Source of the DNA: Nitrososphaeraceae archaeon
GTDB lineage: Archaea; Thermoproteota; Nitrososphaeria; Nitrososphaerales; Nitrososphaeraceae
Assembly: GCA_031316115.1 (NCBI GenBank)
Contig: JALDRC010000003.1
Span: 62,001-126,000, forward strand
Direction of reading: 5' to 3'
DNA: 64,000 nt
Under the pieces are notes generated by a model, which saw only the letters and a program-made list of their open reading frames with translations, was not told the origin of the DNA and did not search any database. Of this stretch, positions 10,962-20,117 are shown in pieces. Position 1 is the first letter of the stretch. Each line of letters starts with the position of its first letter. A program made the position numbers and the translations under genes.

Positions 10962-11978
10962 ATGATTAATGGTTTAATATCTGGAATTATTTTGATTAGT
11001 ATTTTAACATTGATATCAACCAATGAATATGCACAATCTCAGCCAGATATTGCATTAGATTTGATAAAATTAAAAGTAGTTACATCAGTTTCTCCTATAA
11101 CAAATATAGTGAAAAACATTGGAGGAGATTTGATTGATCTCGTTGGCCTAGTGCCGGAAGGAGTTAATTCACATACTTTTGAGTTAAGACCATCTGATGT
11201 TATTAAAATCAATAAGGCAGATCTAGTTATTATAGATGGATTAGGTTTGGAAACAAATATCGAAAAAATTGCCGATGAACTAAAAAATAAGAAAGGAGAC
11301 AATCTTCATATATTAAAGTTAGGAGACAATACTATTTCAAAAGGTGAATGGATATTTGATTTTAGTTTTCCAAAAGAAAAAGGAGATCCAAATCCGCATT
11401 TGTGGTTAAATGTAGAATATGCAATAAAGTTTGCCAATTTAACTAGAGATAAGTTAACAGAAATAGATCCTAGCAATCAGGGATATTATAATAACAACAC
11501 TAGAAATTATATCTCACTTTTGAAAAAACTAGATGGAGGAATAAAACAAGCAGTAGAAAGTATTCCTGTAGAAAATAGGAAATTATTAACATATCATGAT
11601 TCGTGGGCCTACTTTGCTCCAAGATATGGAATGGAAGTAATAGGTGCAATACAGCATTCAGATTTTGGAGAACCAACTCCTTTAGAGGTTGCTAGATTAA
11701 TAGATCAAATACGTATCGAAAAGGTACCGGCGATATTCGCTTCTGAAGTATTTTCAAGTAAGTTTATAGATCAAATTGCTAAGGAGGGAAATGTAACAAT
11801 AGTAGAGACTTTGAGTGATGATGATTTACCTGGACAAGATGGAGATGAAAATCATTCTTATGTAGGAATGATGTTAGAAAATATGGAAAATATGATCATC
11901 CCACTCGGAGGAAATATTGAATCTTTAAAGGAGATAAAGCCAATGGACACGTACAAACAATTTGAAGTAGAAAAGTAG
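10962..11978 (+). CDS. Zinc/manganese ABC transporter substrate-binding protein (ZnuA-like)
   Basis: A 338-residue extracellular metal-binding protein of the cluster A-I (ZnuA/TroA) family. A signal peptide covers about residues 1-25. Candidate metal ligands lie in the family motifs: H71 (GVNSHTFELRPSD), H146 (DPNPHLWLN), H212 (LTYHDSWAYF) and an acidic group after VETLS (D286-D288). A long helical backbone between the lobes is evident. It should capture Zn2+ or Mn2+ for an ABC importer, but no ATPase or permease gene is near, so it must work with components encoded elsewhere. The short His/Asp-rich loop seen in some ZnuA proteins is missing. Confidence 0.9.
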   Translation: MINGLISGIILISILTLISTNEYAQSQPDIALDLIKLKVVTSVSPITNIVKNIGGDLIDLVGLVPEGVNSHTFELRPSDVIKINKADLVIIDGLGLETNIEKIADELKNKKGDNLHILKLGDNTISKGEWIFDFSFPKEKGDPNPHLWLNVEYAIKFANLTRDKLTEIDPSNQGYYNNNTRNYISLLKKLDGGIKQAVESIPVENRKLLTYHDSWAYFAPRYGMEVIGAIQHSDFGEPTPLEVARLIDQIRIEKVPAIFASEVFSSKFIDQIAKEGNVTIVETLSDDDLPGQDGDENHSYVGMMLENMENMIIPLGGNIESLKEIKPMDTYKQFEVEK

Positions 11979-12364
11979 TTTTGAGATTTCTTTATTTTTA
12001 TCAGGAATTTATTATTTAAATGATTGTTTATACTTCTTTTTGATCATAAACAAGTAGTTAATTGTTTATAATTAAGGTAGTAAAGTAGATACATGTCCCT
12101 TAGTATGGTATACTTGTAAATCCCACCAGTGTAGATATTTATATATATTTATAGTAACAAATCAAATATTGAAAAATGAAATAGTATCTTTTGGAAATGA
12201 GACTAACACAAAAAATAATAAAAAAGATAGCATAGACTATGACTTTACTGATTTTTCTCTATAAGTTTATACAACCAATTCCACTTCAAATTGGTACTTT
12301 TCTATCATGTCTGCTCTATAAATTTCTGCTAAATTGACTTTTATGGTTTTTAATAATATACTAC
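11979..12364. other. Intergenic region
   Basis: About 390 AT-rich bases between the ZnuA-like gene and the left end of the IS6 copy B. Nothing recognisable was found except poly-T and TATA-like tracts (near 12140). Confidence 0.5.
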
Positions 12365-13085
12365 AGTACTGTTAAGTTAACGAAAGAGCTTTAGTTGTGA
12401 ATGTTCTATTTCTAATCTATGGTTATTAGATTATTTGAAAGAAACAGAACATTTACATGTATAGTAATGTATTCTTTGTATTTGTACTTAGTAGCAGTTT
12501 AAGAAACACATCTAAAGCATTGGAACTGTTCAAGGATCAGAATAGAAGTTATGTTGCAATTTGGGAGTGAATTCAGTGTTTTGGTTCATTACAGATTTTC
12601 AAGAGAAAAAGAGTATCTGCTTTTATCATAGATGAAACCATTATTCAGATTGGTAATCAGCATCTCTGGTTGTGGATTTGTATTGAACCAAATCAGAGAT
12701 CTGTGCTTGGAATCCATATATCAGAAGAGAGAAACATGTTTGTATCAGAGAATTTTATCAGATCTCTTGTATCCAAATATGGTAGACATACAGTTTTCAC
12801 AGATGGAGGTACATGGTATCCTCAAGCATGTAACTTTTTGCATCTCAAATATAGATTACATTCACCTTTAAAGAAAAGTCTGATTGAAAGAGTGATCCAG
12901 TACTTTAAGGATAGAACAGAATGTTTTGATGATTACTATTCATGTACCAAGAATGGTAGTATAAAATGTGATCTACAGCATGTATACAATTGAATGAAAT
13001 TATTTATTTATCTCTATAATTCAAAAGTTAGAGATATATATTGTTTTTAAAATTGGATGTGGAATACTCTTAAATTGACAGCACC
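12365..13085 (+). mobile_element. Inactivated IS6-family element (copy B)
   Basis: About 720 bp bounded by imperfect inverted repeats: AGTACTGTTAAGTTAA (12365-12380) and TTAAATTGACAGCACC (13070-13085), matching at 12 of 16 positions. Inside is one transposase gene. Its D-D-E residues are all legible: FIIDETIIQIG, VFTDGGTWYP and LIERVIQYFKDRTE. Size, end sequence and the DET...DGGTWYP...ERxxxxxKDRT pattern fit archaeal IS6-family elements. Reading frames are broken by stops (TAA near 12500, TGA near 12570) and indels. A much older copy lies at 4145-4820. Confidence 0.8.
12440..12993 (+). pseudogene. IS6-family transposase, frameshifted
   Basis: The gene can be read as NTSKALELFKDQNRSYVAIW, a stop, IQCFGSLQIFKRKR, then AFIIDETIIQIGNQHLWLW and on to the end. 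The catalytic domain from about 12620 to 12993 is nearly intact after one shift between frames around 12670, but the N-terminal part has two stops. The protein ends at ...QHVYN because a tryptophan codon has become TGA at 12991-12993; the next codons still read as transposase (IKLFIYLYNS). It cannot make functional enzyme. Confidence 0.8.
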
Positions 13086-13181
13086 TATCGATTCTTTGTT
13101 TCAATTCTGTAAAGCAACCAGAAACTTGCCCTGAATAGAACGGCCACATCTGATATAACTGCCATGTCTTTAATCAGATCC

Positions 13182-13589
13182 CTACTTGTTCTTGAATAAA
13201 TTTTCTATCATATCCAGATTATTTTTGATTTGGGTGTATAGAGCATTTATATCTTTTATTGATTCTTGATCATTTACGGCATTAGAAAAATCTTCTCTAA
13301 TCATTATTTCAGTATCTTCCATTAAATCTTTATCTAACTCTTTCAATTGGTCTTCAATGTATTCATAATTGTCTATGTATGCTATATCTACAAGTTCAGA
13401 TGCTCCTGTATAATTTTGAGATTTGTATTCTGTCATGGTTTGATTTAATAAATTTTTAATATTAGAAACTATTTGTAATGGATCGTCGTCTTGAGCATTT
13501 ATATAATTTTCTCCTGATAAAGTAATTATAGTTGATCCTACTATTGCCAAAAATAAATATATGCATTTAATATATTTTGGTCTCATCAT
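13182..13589 (-). CDS. Small secreted helical protein (FTR1-periplasmic-like)
   Basis: A 135-residue protein with an N-terminal signal peptide or anchor (about residues 8-32, ending YINAQ). The mature part is helical and acidic. The stretch YTGASELVDIAYIDNYEYIE followed by LKELDKDLMEDTEIMIRED resembles the periplasmic region found with FTR1-type iron permeases and similar small proteins, though this is only pattern similarity. No permease is adjacent. It begins about 100 bases after the IS6 copy B and is followed by a gap of more than 1 kb. Confidence 0.65.
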   Translation of the reverse strand: MMRPKYIKCIYLFLAIVGSTIITLSGENYINAQDDDPLQIVSNIKNLLNQTMTEYKSQNYTGASELVDIAYIDNYEYIEDQLKELDKDLMEDTEIMIREDFSNAVNDQESIKDINALYTQIKNNLDMIENLFKNK

Positions 13590-14779
13590 CCCTAAAGAAA
13601 TGTACAGGATATTTATATCGTTTGTTATTTCTCTAAATATAGAATAACACTAGGAAATATTGCTATTAAGATATGAACTTATTATATAAAATCATCTAAG
13701 CAGTTTCTACTTTTATATATTAAATTTACAAAATCTATTGACTATTATAATTTAGGTAATCCATCATCATAGTCAGATACTGGTATGCTCTGAATAGTTC
13801 ACCCTCTATTTTATATAGAAAGTTATTTCTAATGCTTACATTAAACGAATAATGATATTAAAGGAGTTAACATTTCTAGAGTTATAATGTTATTTATTGT
13901 AATAGATTAGCAGATTAACAAAACAATATTTGTTTGATAAATAATATCAGTATTTACAAAATGAATGTAATTTATTTCACATATCGGACTGAATACAATT
14001 CTTTTGTTTTATTTATATACAACAATATTATAGCCAATAACTATATCGATTATTTTGGATTTGAAGAGGTCAATAAAATTTTAGATTGAGCCATTTTTTA
14101 TGATGTTGTCTATCCTCTAATTATTACTAAGCTTAGATACATAGTAATGGAAATTATTATAGTAGATTTTTTTAATTTTTGTATTAATGGATATTTGATT
14201 TAATATAATATGAAAATAATTAGCTATAGTTTATCAATTTCAGTTATAAATAAAAATATTTTATATAATATTATTATCTATAAAAAGAACAAATAGTATA
14301 TATTGGTGCACTCTGATTTTCAATATATTAGGATTTTCACTATATCTATTAATTATACTAACTATCTATTTCATAAATAAATACAAAGATGGTTCTTTAA
14401 TATGTTATCAAATCTAAAAATCAAGAGAAAGATATTTTAGAACAAATCAACATTTTCTAAATATATTATATGGTAAAATCATGTGTTTTACCTAGTATAA
14501 TAAAACTTTTAATAAAATATCACATATTCATATCATCTAGTTTTATATAGTGTTGATTTTGTTAAATTCTCATAGCAATAGTTTTTTTAACATTATAATA
14601 TTAATTATGATGATAAAACTTATTTTCAATCATTACAATATTAGCGGATAAGGACACTAACACATAATTTACATATTTTTCCTTGAAAAGTTCGAGAATA
14701 TCAAGTAGCTATTGAGTATAGATCATAGGGACATCAAATATATAAAGAGTTAAATTTCATCATTTAAAAAAATATTATT
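13590..14779. other. 1.2-kb AT-rich gap
   Basis: No supported gene. All six frames are interrupted by frequent stops, and I saw no transposase motif, tRNA or array. The leftward secreted-protein gene at 13182-13589 has its promoter in the first bases. Confidence 0.5.
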
Positions 14780-15124
14780 TTACAATTCAGAAATTTTTTT
14801 ATTATTTATTGCATTGATATCGATATCACCTTCTCTGTATTCAATAAATATATTAGAAAATCTGGCAAGTAAGAATCTTGATTCGTTGATTTTACTTTTT
14901 TCTATTTTTTCAATTAATAATAACTGTTTCGAGAGCAGCCATTCGACTTTCCTATAAGCAGTAGTATGAGGAATTTTTTTTTCAGCTATGATCTCATCAA
15001 CTGTTTTTGATTGAGTAATAGTTGAATCTAATATCGTCTTTGATACCTCATCTGCTAATGCTGCTAGGATAGCGTGTTTCAATTTGTTGTTTTTAATTAT
15101 ATTCAACTTAGAATTTTTATTCAT
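14780..15124 (-). CDS. Winged-helix transcriptional regulator (paralogue of 42611-42970)
   Basis: A 114-residue ArsR-type winged-helix protein. The DNA-binding core is clear: ILDSTITQSKTVDEIIAEKK (turn and positioning helix), IPHTTAYRKVEWLLSKQ (recognition helix) and a wing LLLIEKIEKSKINESRFLLARF. It has a close paralogue at 42611-42970; most of residues 10-90 are identical or conservatively changed. No cysteine metal site is visible, so it is not a classical metal sensor. It precedes no obvious operon; the next leftward gene is more than 1 kb away. Targets are unknown. Confidence 0.8.
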   Translation of the reverse strand: MNKNSKLNIIKNNKLKHAILAALADEVSKTILDSTITQSKTVDEIIAEKKIPHTTAYRKVEWLLSKQLLLIEKIEKSKINESRFLLARFSNIFIEYREGDIDINAINNKKISEL

Positions 15125-15183
15125 TTGTGTTCAGCATAAAAAGTAAAGACGAAATAAAAAGACCCATGACTAGGAAACTTGTG

Positions 15184-15537
15184 TTAGTTATTCAGGGCGC
15201 TCAAAGTTTTAATAGCTTCTTTTGCATGGTCTAGGGCAGCTTGAAAGTTCTCTTCACTTACCATTTTGATTGCAGCTTCTATTCTTTTTTCTGCATCTGT
15301 TGCATTAGGATTATCTTTAATTTTATCTTCCATTATTGATTCAATTTGAAATAATATCTTTTTGGAATCTTTGTCTTCATTTTCCAATTGTGTAACTGTT
15401 TGATTCAGCAATGTCAATTCTTCTGTAAATTTATTTTCTTGTGCATATACATGAAAGTTTGTTACTGTTAAAATAGACAAACCCATCACAAGAGCTGATA
15501 TTGCTACAACAAATATTTGATTTTCTTTAGGTTTCAT
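15184..15537 (-). CDS. Small secreted helical protein
   Basis: A 117-residue protein with a signal sequence (hydrophobic about residues 9-30, then HVYAQEN). The mature part is helical and charged and ends in a repeat-like helix pair (AEKRIEAAIKMVSEENFQA and ALDHAKEAIKTLSALN). It is a typical small exported protein of this lineage with no known function. It lies 59 bases upstream of the wHTH gene on the same strand and might share its transcript, but there is also room for a separate promoter. Confidence 0.65.
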   Translation of the reverse strand: MKPKENQIFVVAISALVMGLSILTVTNFHVYAQENKFTEELTLLNQTVTQLENEDKDSKKILFQIESIMEDKIKDNPNATDAEKRIEAAIKMVSEENFQAALDHAKEAIKTLSALNN

Positions 15538-15652
15538 AATCTATTTTTGAAATAATGAAATCATATAAAAAGAGTAGTATAACTTAGTTACGATGGTTCC
15601 TAATTTTGTTATATCAAAGTTTTTATTATGTTCTATTAGAATACACACAGAC

Positions 15653-16102
15653 ATGAACTTGGAACAGATCATAATAATTGGCCTTTCCGCAATAATATTA
15701 TCTACTTTGATAATATATTTTATTGTAGCCAATAATGAATACAGCAGTCTTCTTGAATTTGCTGCAGAAGGTTTGGATGGTGAGATACAAGAACTTCAGA
15801 TCGAGATCGCCCTATTTGCAGGATCTGGTTTAGTATACCTAGGTTTGTTGGCTTGGATTTTAATCAAAAAATTGAATAATATCCTACCTTACGTAATACT
15901 AATAGTAGTATCTACAGCACTAATCATCACGTATGCATTATCTCGAACAACAGGAGTTCCTATAATCGGGATAGAATTCTATATCGGTAAATATGATATA
16001 GCAACAAAAATACTTCAAGGTGTTATAGTAGTTATATCTGGATATTTGATATATAGAATAAAAACTAACAATAGACCAGTAAAAATTATGGAAAAAACAT
16101 AG
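15653..16102 (+). CDS. Four-helix integral membrane protein
   Basis: A 149-residue membrane protein with about four hydrophobic helices (roughly residues 5-25, 48-68, 75-95 and 115-136). I chose the ATG at 15653 (MNLEQIIIIGL) because the longer frame from 15593 adds an unconvincing polar leader. The second loop is acidic (EFAAEGLDGEIQELQIEI). I do not recognise a family by sequence; small four-helix proteins of this kind are frequent in Nitrososphaeria. It is divergent from the secreted-protein gene at 15184-15537. Confidence 0.7.
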   Translation: MNLEQIIIIGLSAIILSTLIIYFIVANNEYSSLLEFAAEGLDGEIQELQIEIALFAGSGLVYLGLLAWILIKKLNNILPYVILIVVSTALIITYALSRTTGVPIIGIEFYIGKYDIATKILQGVIVVISGYLIYRIKTNNRPVKIMEKT

Positions 16103-16544
16103 GGAAGAATTAATAGTAAAATTAAATGTATACAATCTTCTAAATGATTTTTCTCTTTATTTTAGTCAATAAATTTTTTTGGTACAATAATTGACTAAAT
16201 ATATAAACATCTTATTATATTGATATAATAAGATATTTAAATGCAATTTTGATACAACATCATTTTATGTACTTCTTTATAGACATTATATTTTCCTATT
16301 TCTTCAACCAGGTATAAGATAATGTTTTCAATACCATCCATATGTCATTACTTTGAAATTTAAGTACATCTGATTGGGAAAATAACCATAAGAAATAGCG
16401 ATAAGCGATCGGAATAATTTTATCATGTATAATAAAATATATTAACTTGTTTTTTGAATCCAAAGTAATTAACTTTGTTTTATTTTATATGGTAAAAACT
16501 CTTCTCTCTAAATTTGCTTTAAGGATGAGATATATTGCTTGCAG

Positions 16545-17035
16545 TCACACCAAGGAAATATATAAAGAAAATAAACAGTAGTGTAATATGAAACAAGATA
16601 TTCTAATTCTCATAAGTCTTTTCTCAGCATCAACAAGTTGATGTCTTACCTTTATTTTGTAGGCTGTAATCTTGCTAATGTGTTCTTTTCCTCTACCTTC
16701 TACATTAAGACTTCTATTTACAATATTCACCATCTGCTCTGAAACAAAACCGGTAGCATTTCTTACCTCGATTATCATTTTCTCTATCCTATCCGGAGTT
16801 CTACATGGACTGTTTTGTGGTCTTCTGGACCTAAGTCTTAGACCTGCGATATCTTCTCTGAACCTTTTTACTACTCACTTTAGCTGGCGTTTACTCCTGC
16901 CAATCATCTTTGCGGCTTCCTGCCTTGTTATCCTAATTAAGTCAGTAGCGAGTATTATAACTACTGTCTTATACCGTCTTCTAATTATTTCTGGCTGTTT
17001 CTTTAATAGGTTGATATACCGTTTCTCTTAGTACA
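16545..17035 (-). pseudogene. Helix-turn-helix transposase N-terminal remnant
   Basis: On the minus strand a frame can be read as TRQEAAKMIGRSKRQLK, one TGA stop (16875-16877), then VVKRFREDIAGLRLRSRRPQ, NSPCRTPDRIEKMIIEVRNA and onward to 16545. This is the N-terminal helix-turn-helix part of an IS481/IS630-like transposase, where the first helix pair is followed by an arginine-rich stretch and a second HTH. The catalytic DDE domain is missing. It lies directly upstream of the higher-GC multicopper oxidase and suggests IS-linked arrival of that gene. Confidence 0.6.
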
Positions 17036-17175
17036 GTTCTCCATTTTCAATAATCATTGATTTTCACTTCTTAATTTATTATGAATGAGGAGATGGGACA
17101 TATGTCTCTTAACTTACTGAAATATTTCTCAATAAGAGCAAAAATCTTAAATATCGCCTTGAAACAACGGCAGTT

Positions 17176-18675
17176 ATGTTTATTCAGTCACGTAAATTTG
17201 TATTTATTACTCTGTCTATGTTATCTTTTATAGCCATCATTACAGGCCAAGATACATTTGGCACCAGTGCAAGTAATATGTTCGATGAGAACCTTACCGA
17301 CATCATCGGTCAGGGACAGTCATCACCGCTTAAAGGGATGAATTTCTCTAAGACTAACTCAGTTCACAGCCACGAAGGAATCTTGGAAACGACAATGATC
17401 ATTGATGAGCATGAAGGTATGGTTGGAAACCAATCAGTCAAAGCGATAACATATAACGGCTCGCTCAATGGACCAACACTACACATAAAGCCAGGCGAAA
17501 GAATGGTCATTTACCTTGTCAATAAGCTTGAACAACCTACAAACATACACTTTCATGGATTACATGTATCACCATTAGGCAGCTCAGACAATATCTTTCG
17601 TGTAATTGGACCAGGAGAAACTGTAAAGTACGTGCTCGATATTCCAATCGATCATGAAAAAGGAACTTTTTGGTATCATTCGCATCTGCATGGCCTCACT
17701 ACTAATCAAGTGGGAGGTGGATTGTCTGGTTTACTCATGATAGAAGGCTTAGAAGACTTGCTCCCTGATGAGTTGCACAATGCTGCTCAACATACGTTTA
17801 TCATGAGGGGTTTTCCATGGCATTATTGGCATCTTAACTATTCTTCCCCGACCTATCAGACTATCAATGGAGAGATCAATCCTATTGTAAGCATTTCACC
17901 GAGCGAGACTCAACTATGGCGATTTGCGAATATTGATCCCGGAACGTTTTACAATATAACATTACCTGACCATACCTTCCGCGTCATTGAACAAGATGGT
18001 AACCCTGTTTGGGAAGTTTGGGATACAAAATACCTTGTAATCCCTGCTGGTGCTCGATTCTCAGTACTGGTTACTGGTGGAGAAAATGGAACTTATCCTC
18101 TCAAAATGTTGAAGTACAGTGGTGGTTCTCAGCTCCCATATCCTGAAGAAACCTTAGCAACGATAAATGTGCAAGGCAATGCTGGAGATGAGACAACAGA
18201 TGTCAATGTATCTAGTCTAGTACCCATACAGGATCTAGGAGATCGTGAAGTCCAGGTTCAACGTACTTTAGTCTTCTCTCCGTCCACGTCCAACACAACA
18301 ATGAACCGCTTTGGCGAGGCTGGAACTAACATGATCGATGGTAAGATTTTTGATCCTAACCGGGTCGACCAAAAAGTGAAGTTAGGAGATCTAGAGGAAT
18401 GGACGATTAAAAATATCGATGACGAAGATCATACATTTCACATTCACGTAAATGACTTCCAGGTAATGTCGGTGAATGGTCAACAGTATGATGCCCATGG
18501 TTTGCAGGATACAGTTATCCTTCCGTCCAATGGTGAAGTGGTAGTGCGTATGCCATTTGAGGATTTCGTTGGAACATTCGTCTATCATTGCCACATTCTT
18601 CCACATGAGGATACTGGTATGATGGGTACTGTTCTGGTGGTCGATCCATTCACACCGCCATCCATACCACAATAG
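17176..18675 (+). CDS. Secreted multicopper oxidase (laccase-like)
   Basis: A 499-residue three-domain multicopper oxidase with a signal peptide (about 8-31). All four copper-binding motifs are present: HFHG (H125, H127), WYHSH (H168, H170), HTFHIH before VNDFQV (about 424-429) and HCHILPHEDTGMM (H471, C472, H473, H477, M482 as type-1 axial ligand). It should oxidise a phenol, metal or other reductant with reduction of O2 outside the cell; the substrate is unknown, and copper(I) or Mn(II) are possible. Base composition is visibly richer in GC than all its neighbours, with many C- and G-ending codons, and IS remnants lie on both sides. This suggests recent horizontal acquisition. Confidence 0.93.
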   Translation: MFIQSRKFVFITLSMLSFIAIITGQDTFGTSASNMFDENLTDIIGQGQSSPLKGMNFSKTNSVHSHEGILETTMIIDEHEGMVGNQSVKAITYNGSLNGPTLHIKPGERMVIYLVNKLEQPTNIHFHGLHVSPLGSSDNIFRVIGPGETVKYVLDIPIDHEKGTFWYHSHLHGLTTNQVGGGLSGLLMIEGLEDLLPDELHNAAQHTFIMRGFPWHYWHLNYSSPTYQTINGEINPIVSISPSETQLWRFANIDPGTFYNITLPDHTFRVIEQDGNPVWEVWDTKYLVIPAGARFSVLVTGGENGTYPLKMLKYSGGSQLPYPEETLATINVQGNAGDETTDVNVSSLVPIQDLGDREVQVQRTLVFSPSTSNTTMNRFGEAGTNMIDGKIFDPNRVDQKVKLGDLEEWTIKNIDDEDHTFHIHVNDFQVMSVNGQQYDAHGLQDTVILPSNGEVVVRMPFEDFVGTFVYHCHILPHEDTGMMGTVLVVDPFTPPSIPQ

Positions 18676-18680
18676 AGTTT

Positions 18681-18824
18681 TTACTTATCTTCATAGTCTC
18701 TGAGGATAACGATATAAAAATCTGTAGGTATGAGTATATTCTGCATATTGGCAAATTTCAAAGTTAACACAATCAACAGTGAGACTCCTATGACAAAATG
18801 AATCAACATTCTATGAAGCCGCAT
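18681..18824 (-). CDS. Possible 47-residue membrane peptide
   Basis: A short frame convergent with the multicopper oxidase, starting MRLHRMLIHFVIG with one hydrophobic helix (about residues 8-25) and a polar C-terminus (RDYEDK). A longer in-frame ATG at 18923 exists, but its leader is lysine/phenylalanine-rich and unconvincing. Codon use is plausible. There is no family I recognise, so it may be a chance frame. Confidence 0.3.
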   Translation of the reverse strand: MRLHRMLIHFVIGVSLLIVLTLKFANMQNILIPTDFYIVILRDYEDK

Positions 18825-19019
18825 TAGAATTACCCTATAAAAAAGAAGGTAGAATTTAGAGATGTTGTTACCTTTAAAAACTAAACAAAAAATAAATAAA
18901 ATAAAAGATGAAATTTTTTTCATGTATTATAGAAACTCTACGAGAATTCAAAATCAGTTTTTTCATATAATGAGTTTATAATTTCTGAATAGTTCAGCGG
19001 CTAATTACAAAGAATTTTT

Positions 19020-19850
19020 ATGAATCTTTTCTCTCTTGTTTTGGTTCTTCTACTTGCTATGAATGAACCGGAATGTTTTGAATGATCCTGTAAATAGTAT
19101 ATGTATACATCCATGAACTTTCTTATCAATACTTAATACACATTGCTTCTGCATTCACAGTTATTCACATATACAATGCCATTTGTATATTCTTTCTGTG
19201 AATGGATTACTCTTTTGTGTATGAAACCATGTATGTTTTTCTAACTGGTCATAAGATCTATATTCATCTATAAATATTGTAGAACCATATTCTACATTTT
19301 TAAATACAATATCAAGAGGTGGTTTTTGAACAGAACATAGAAATATGTAATTCCATTTCCTCTTTGATGAATACATGTTATCATTGGACGGTCCTTGTAA
19401 AATGTACCTCTTCTACCTTACAATGATATGAGTCCTCTCTTCCTGGGTTTTCTTCCTGATCTTATTATCTTAACATGATATGATCTTTCAATCCTACCTC
19501 GATATAGAATTCATCACCTTCTGTAAGACCATCAAGTTTATTATATGTGGTTAATGATGATGAGGATATTTTTTCCATAACTGTTCCGATGAATCTACAG
19601 CATCTTGGATATGGTACTACCATTTCAAAAGATATCTTTCTTATAGAACATCTAGCAGATAATACAAAGCTATAATGCCAAAAATCATAACTTCAATGAT
19701 GTATACGAATAGTGAAATACAGTACCTGTTTTGTCATTGAACCATCTTTCAAACTATTTACAAAAATATTTTTGATATGATCTGTAGTGACAATCCTTTT
19801 TGATATTATAAGAATGACAACGCGGACAAATTACAATACTTCCATCGAAT
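19020..19850 (-). pseudogene. Decayed IS1595-family (ISXO2-like) transposase
   Basis: Three legible blocks on the minus strand fit an IS1595 transposase in the right order. First is a zinc-ribbon start ICPRCHSYNIKKDCHYRSYQ (about 19775-19840). A middle block follows with FKNVEYGSTIFIDEYRSYDQ then LEKHTWFHTQKSNPF (19161-19320). Last is a tail block reading NGIVYVNNCECRSN and FIASRRTKTREKRFIKIL, down to about 19020. The blocks are in different frames with many stops between. The catalytic Asp-containing D-E-Y-R-S-Y motif is still visible. This is a dead element in the IS cluster beside the multicopper oxidase. Confidence 0.75.
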
Positions 19851-20117
19851 ATTTTGGATTAAACTGGTATGCCAGTATTCATCAGGAGGTGAAGAGAGAG
19901 TTAAAGTAAACACTTCTTAATTAGGTGTTGTTGATTCTAAAATTTTGCTGAAAAATTTGGAAATAAGAGCGAATCTGATCAGAAAATATATCATAATTGG
20001 CAGATATTAAAAGTCATATAACAATATACAACCTATCCGAAAACTCCTCCTCTCTTATAAAGTACATACAAAATCGAATATAGAAATATAGTTATCTTCC
20101 TTATTTTCGCATCTAAT

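Noticed and set aside
16672-17031. Rightward 119-codon hydrophobic frame
   Set aside because: It is antisense to the helix-turn-helix transposase remnant, whose motifs explain the open frame.
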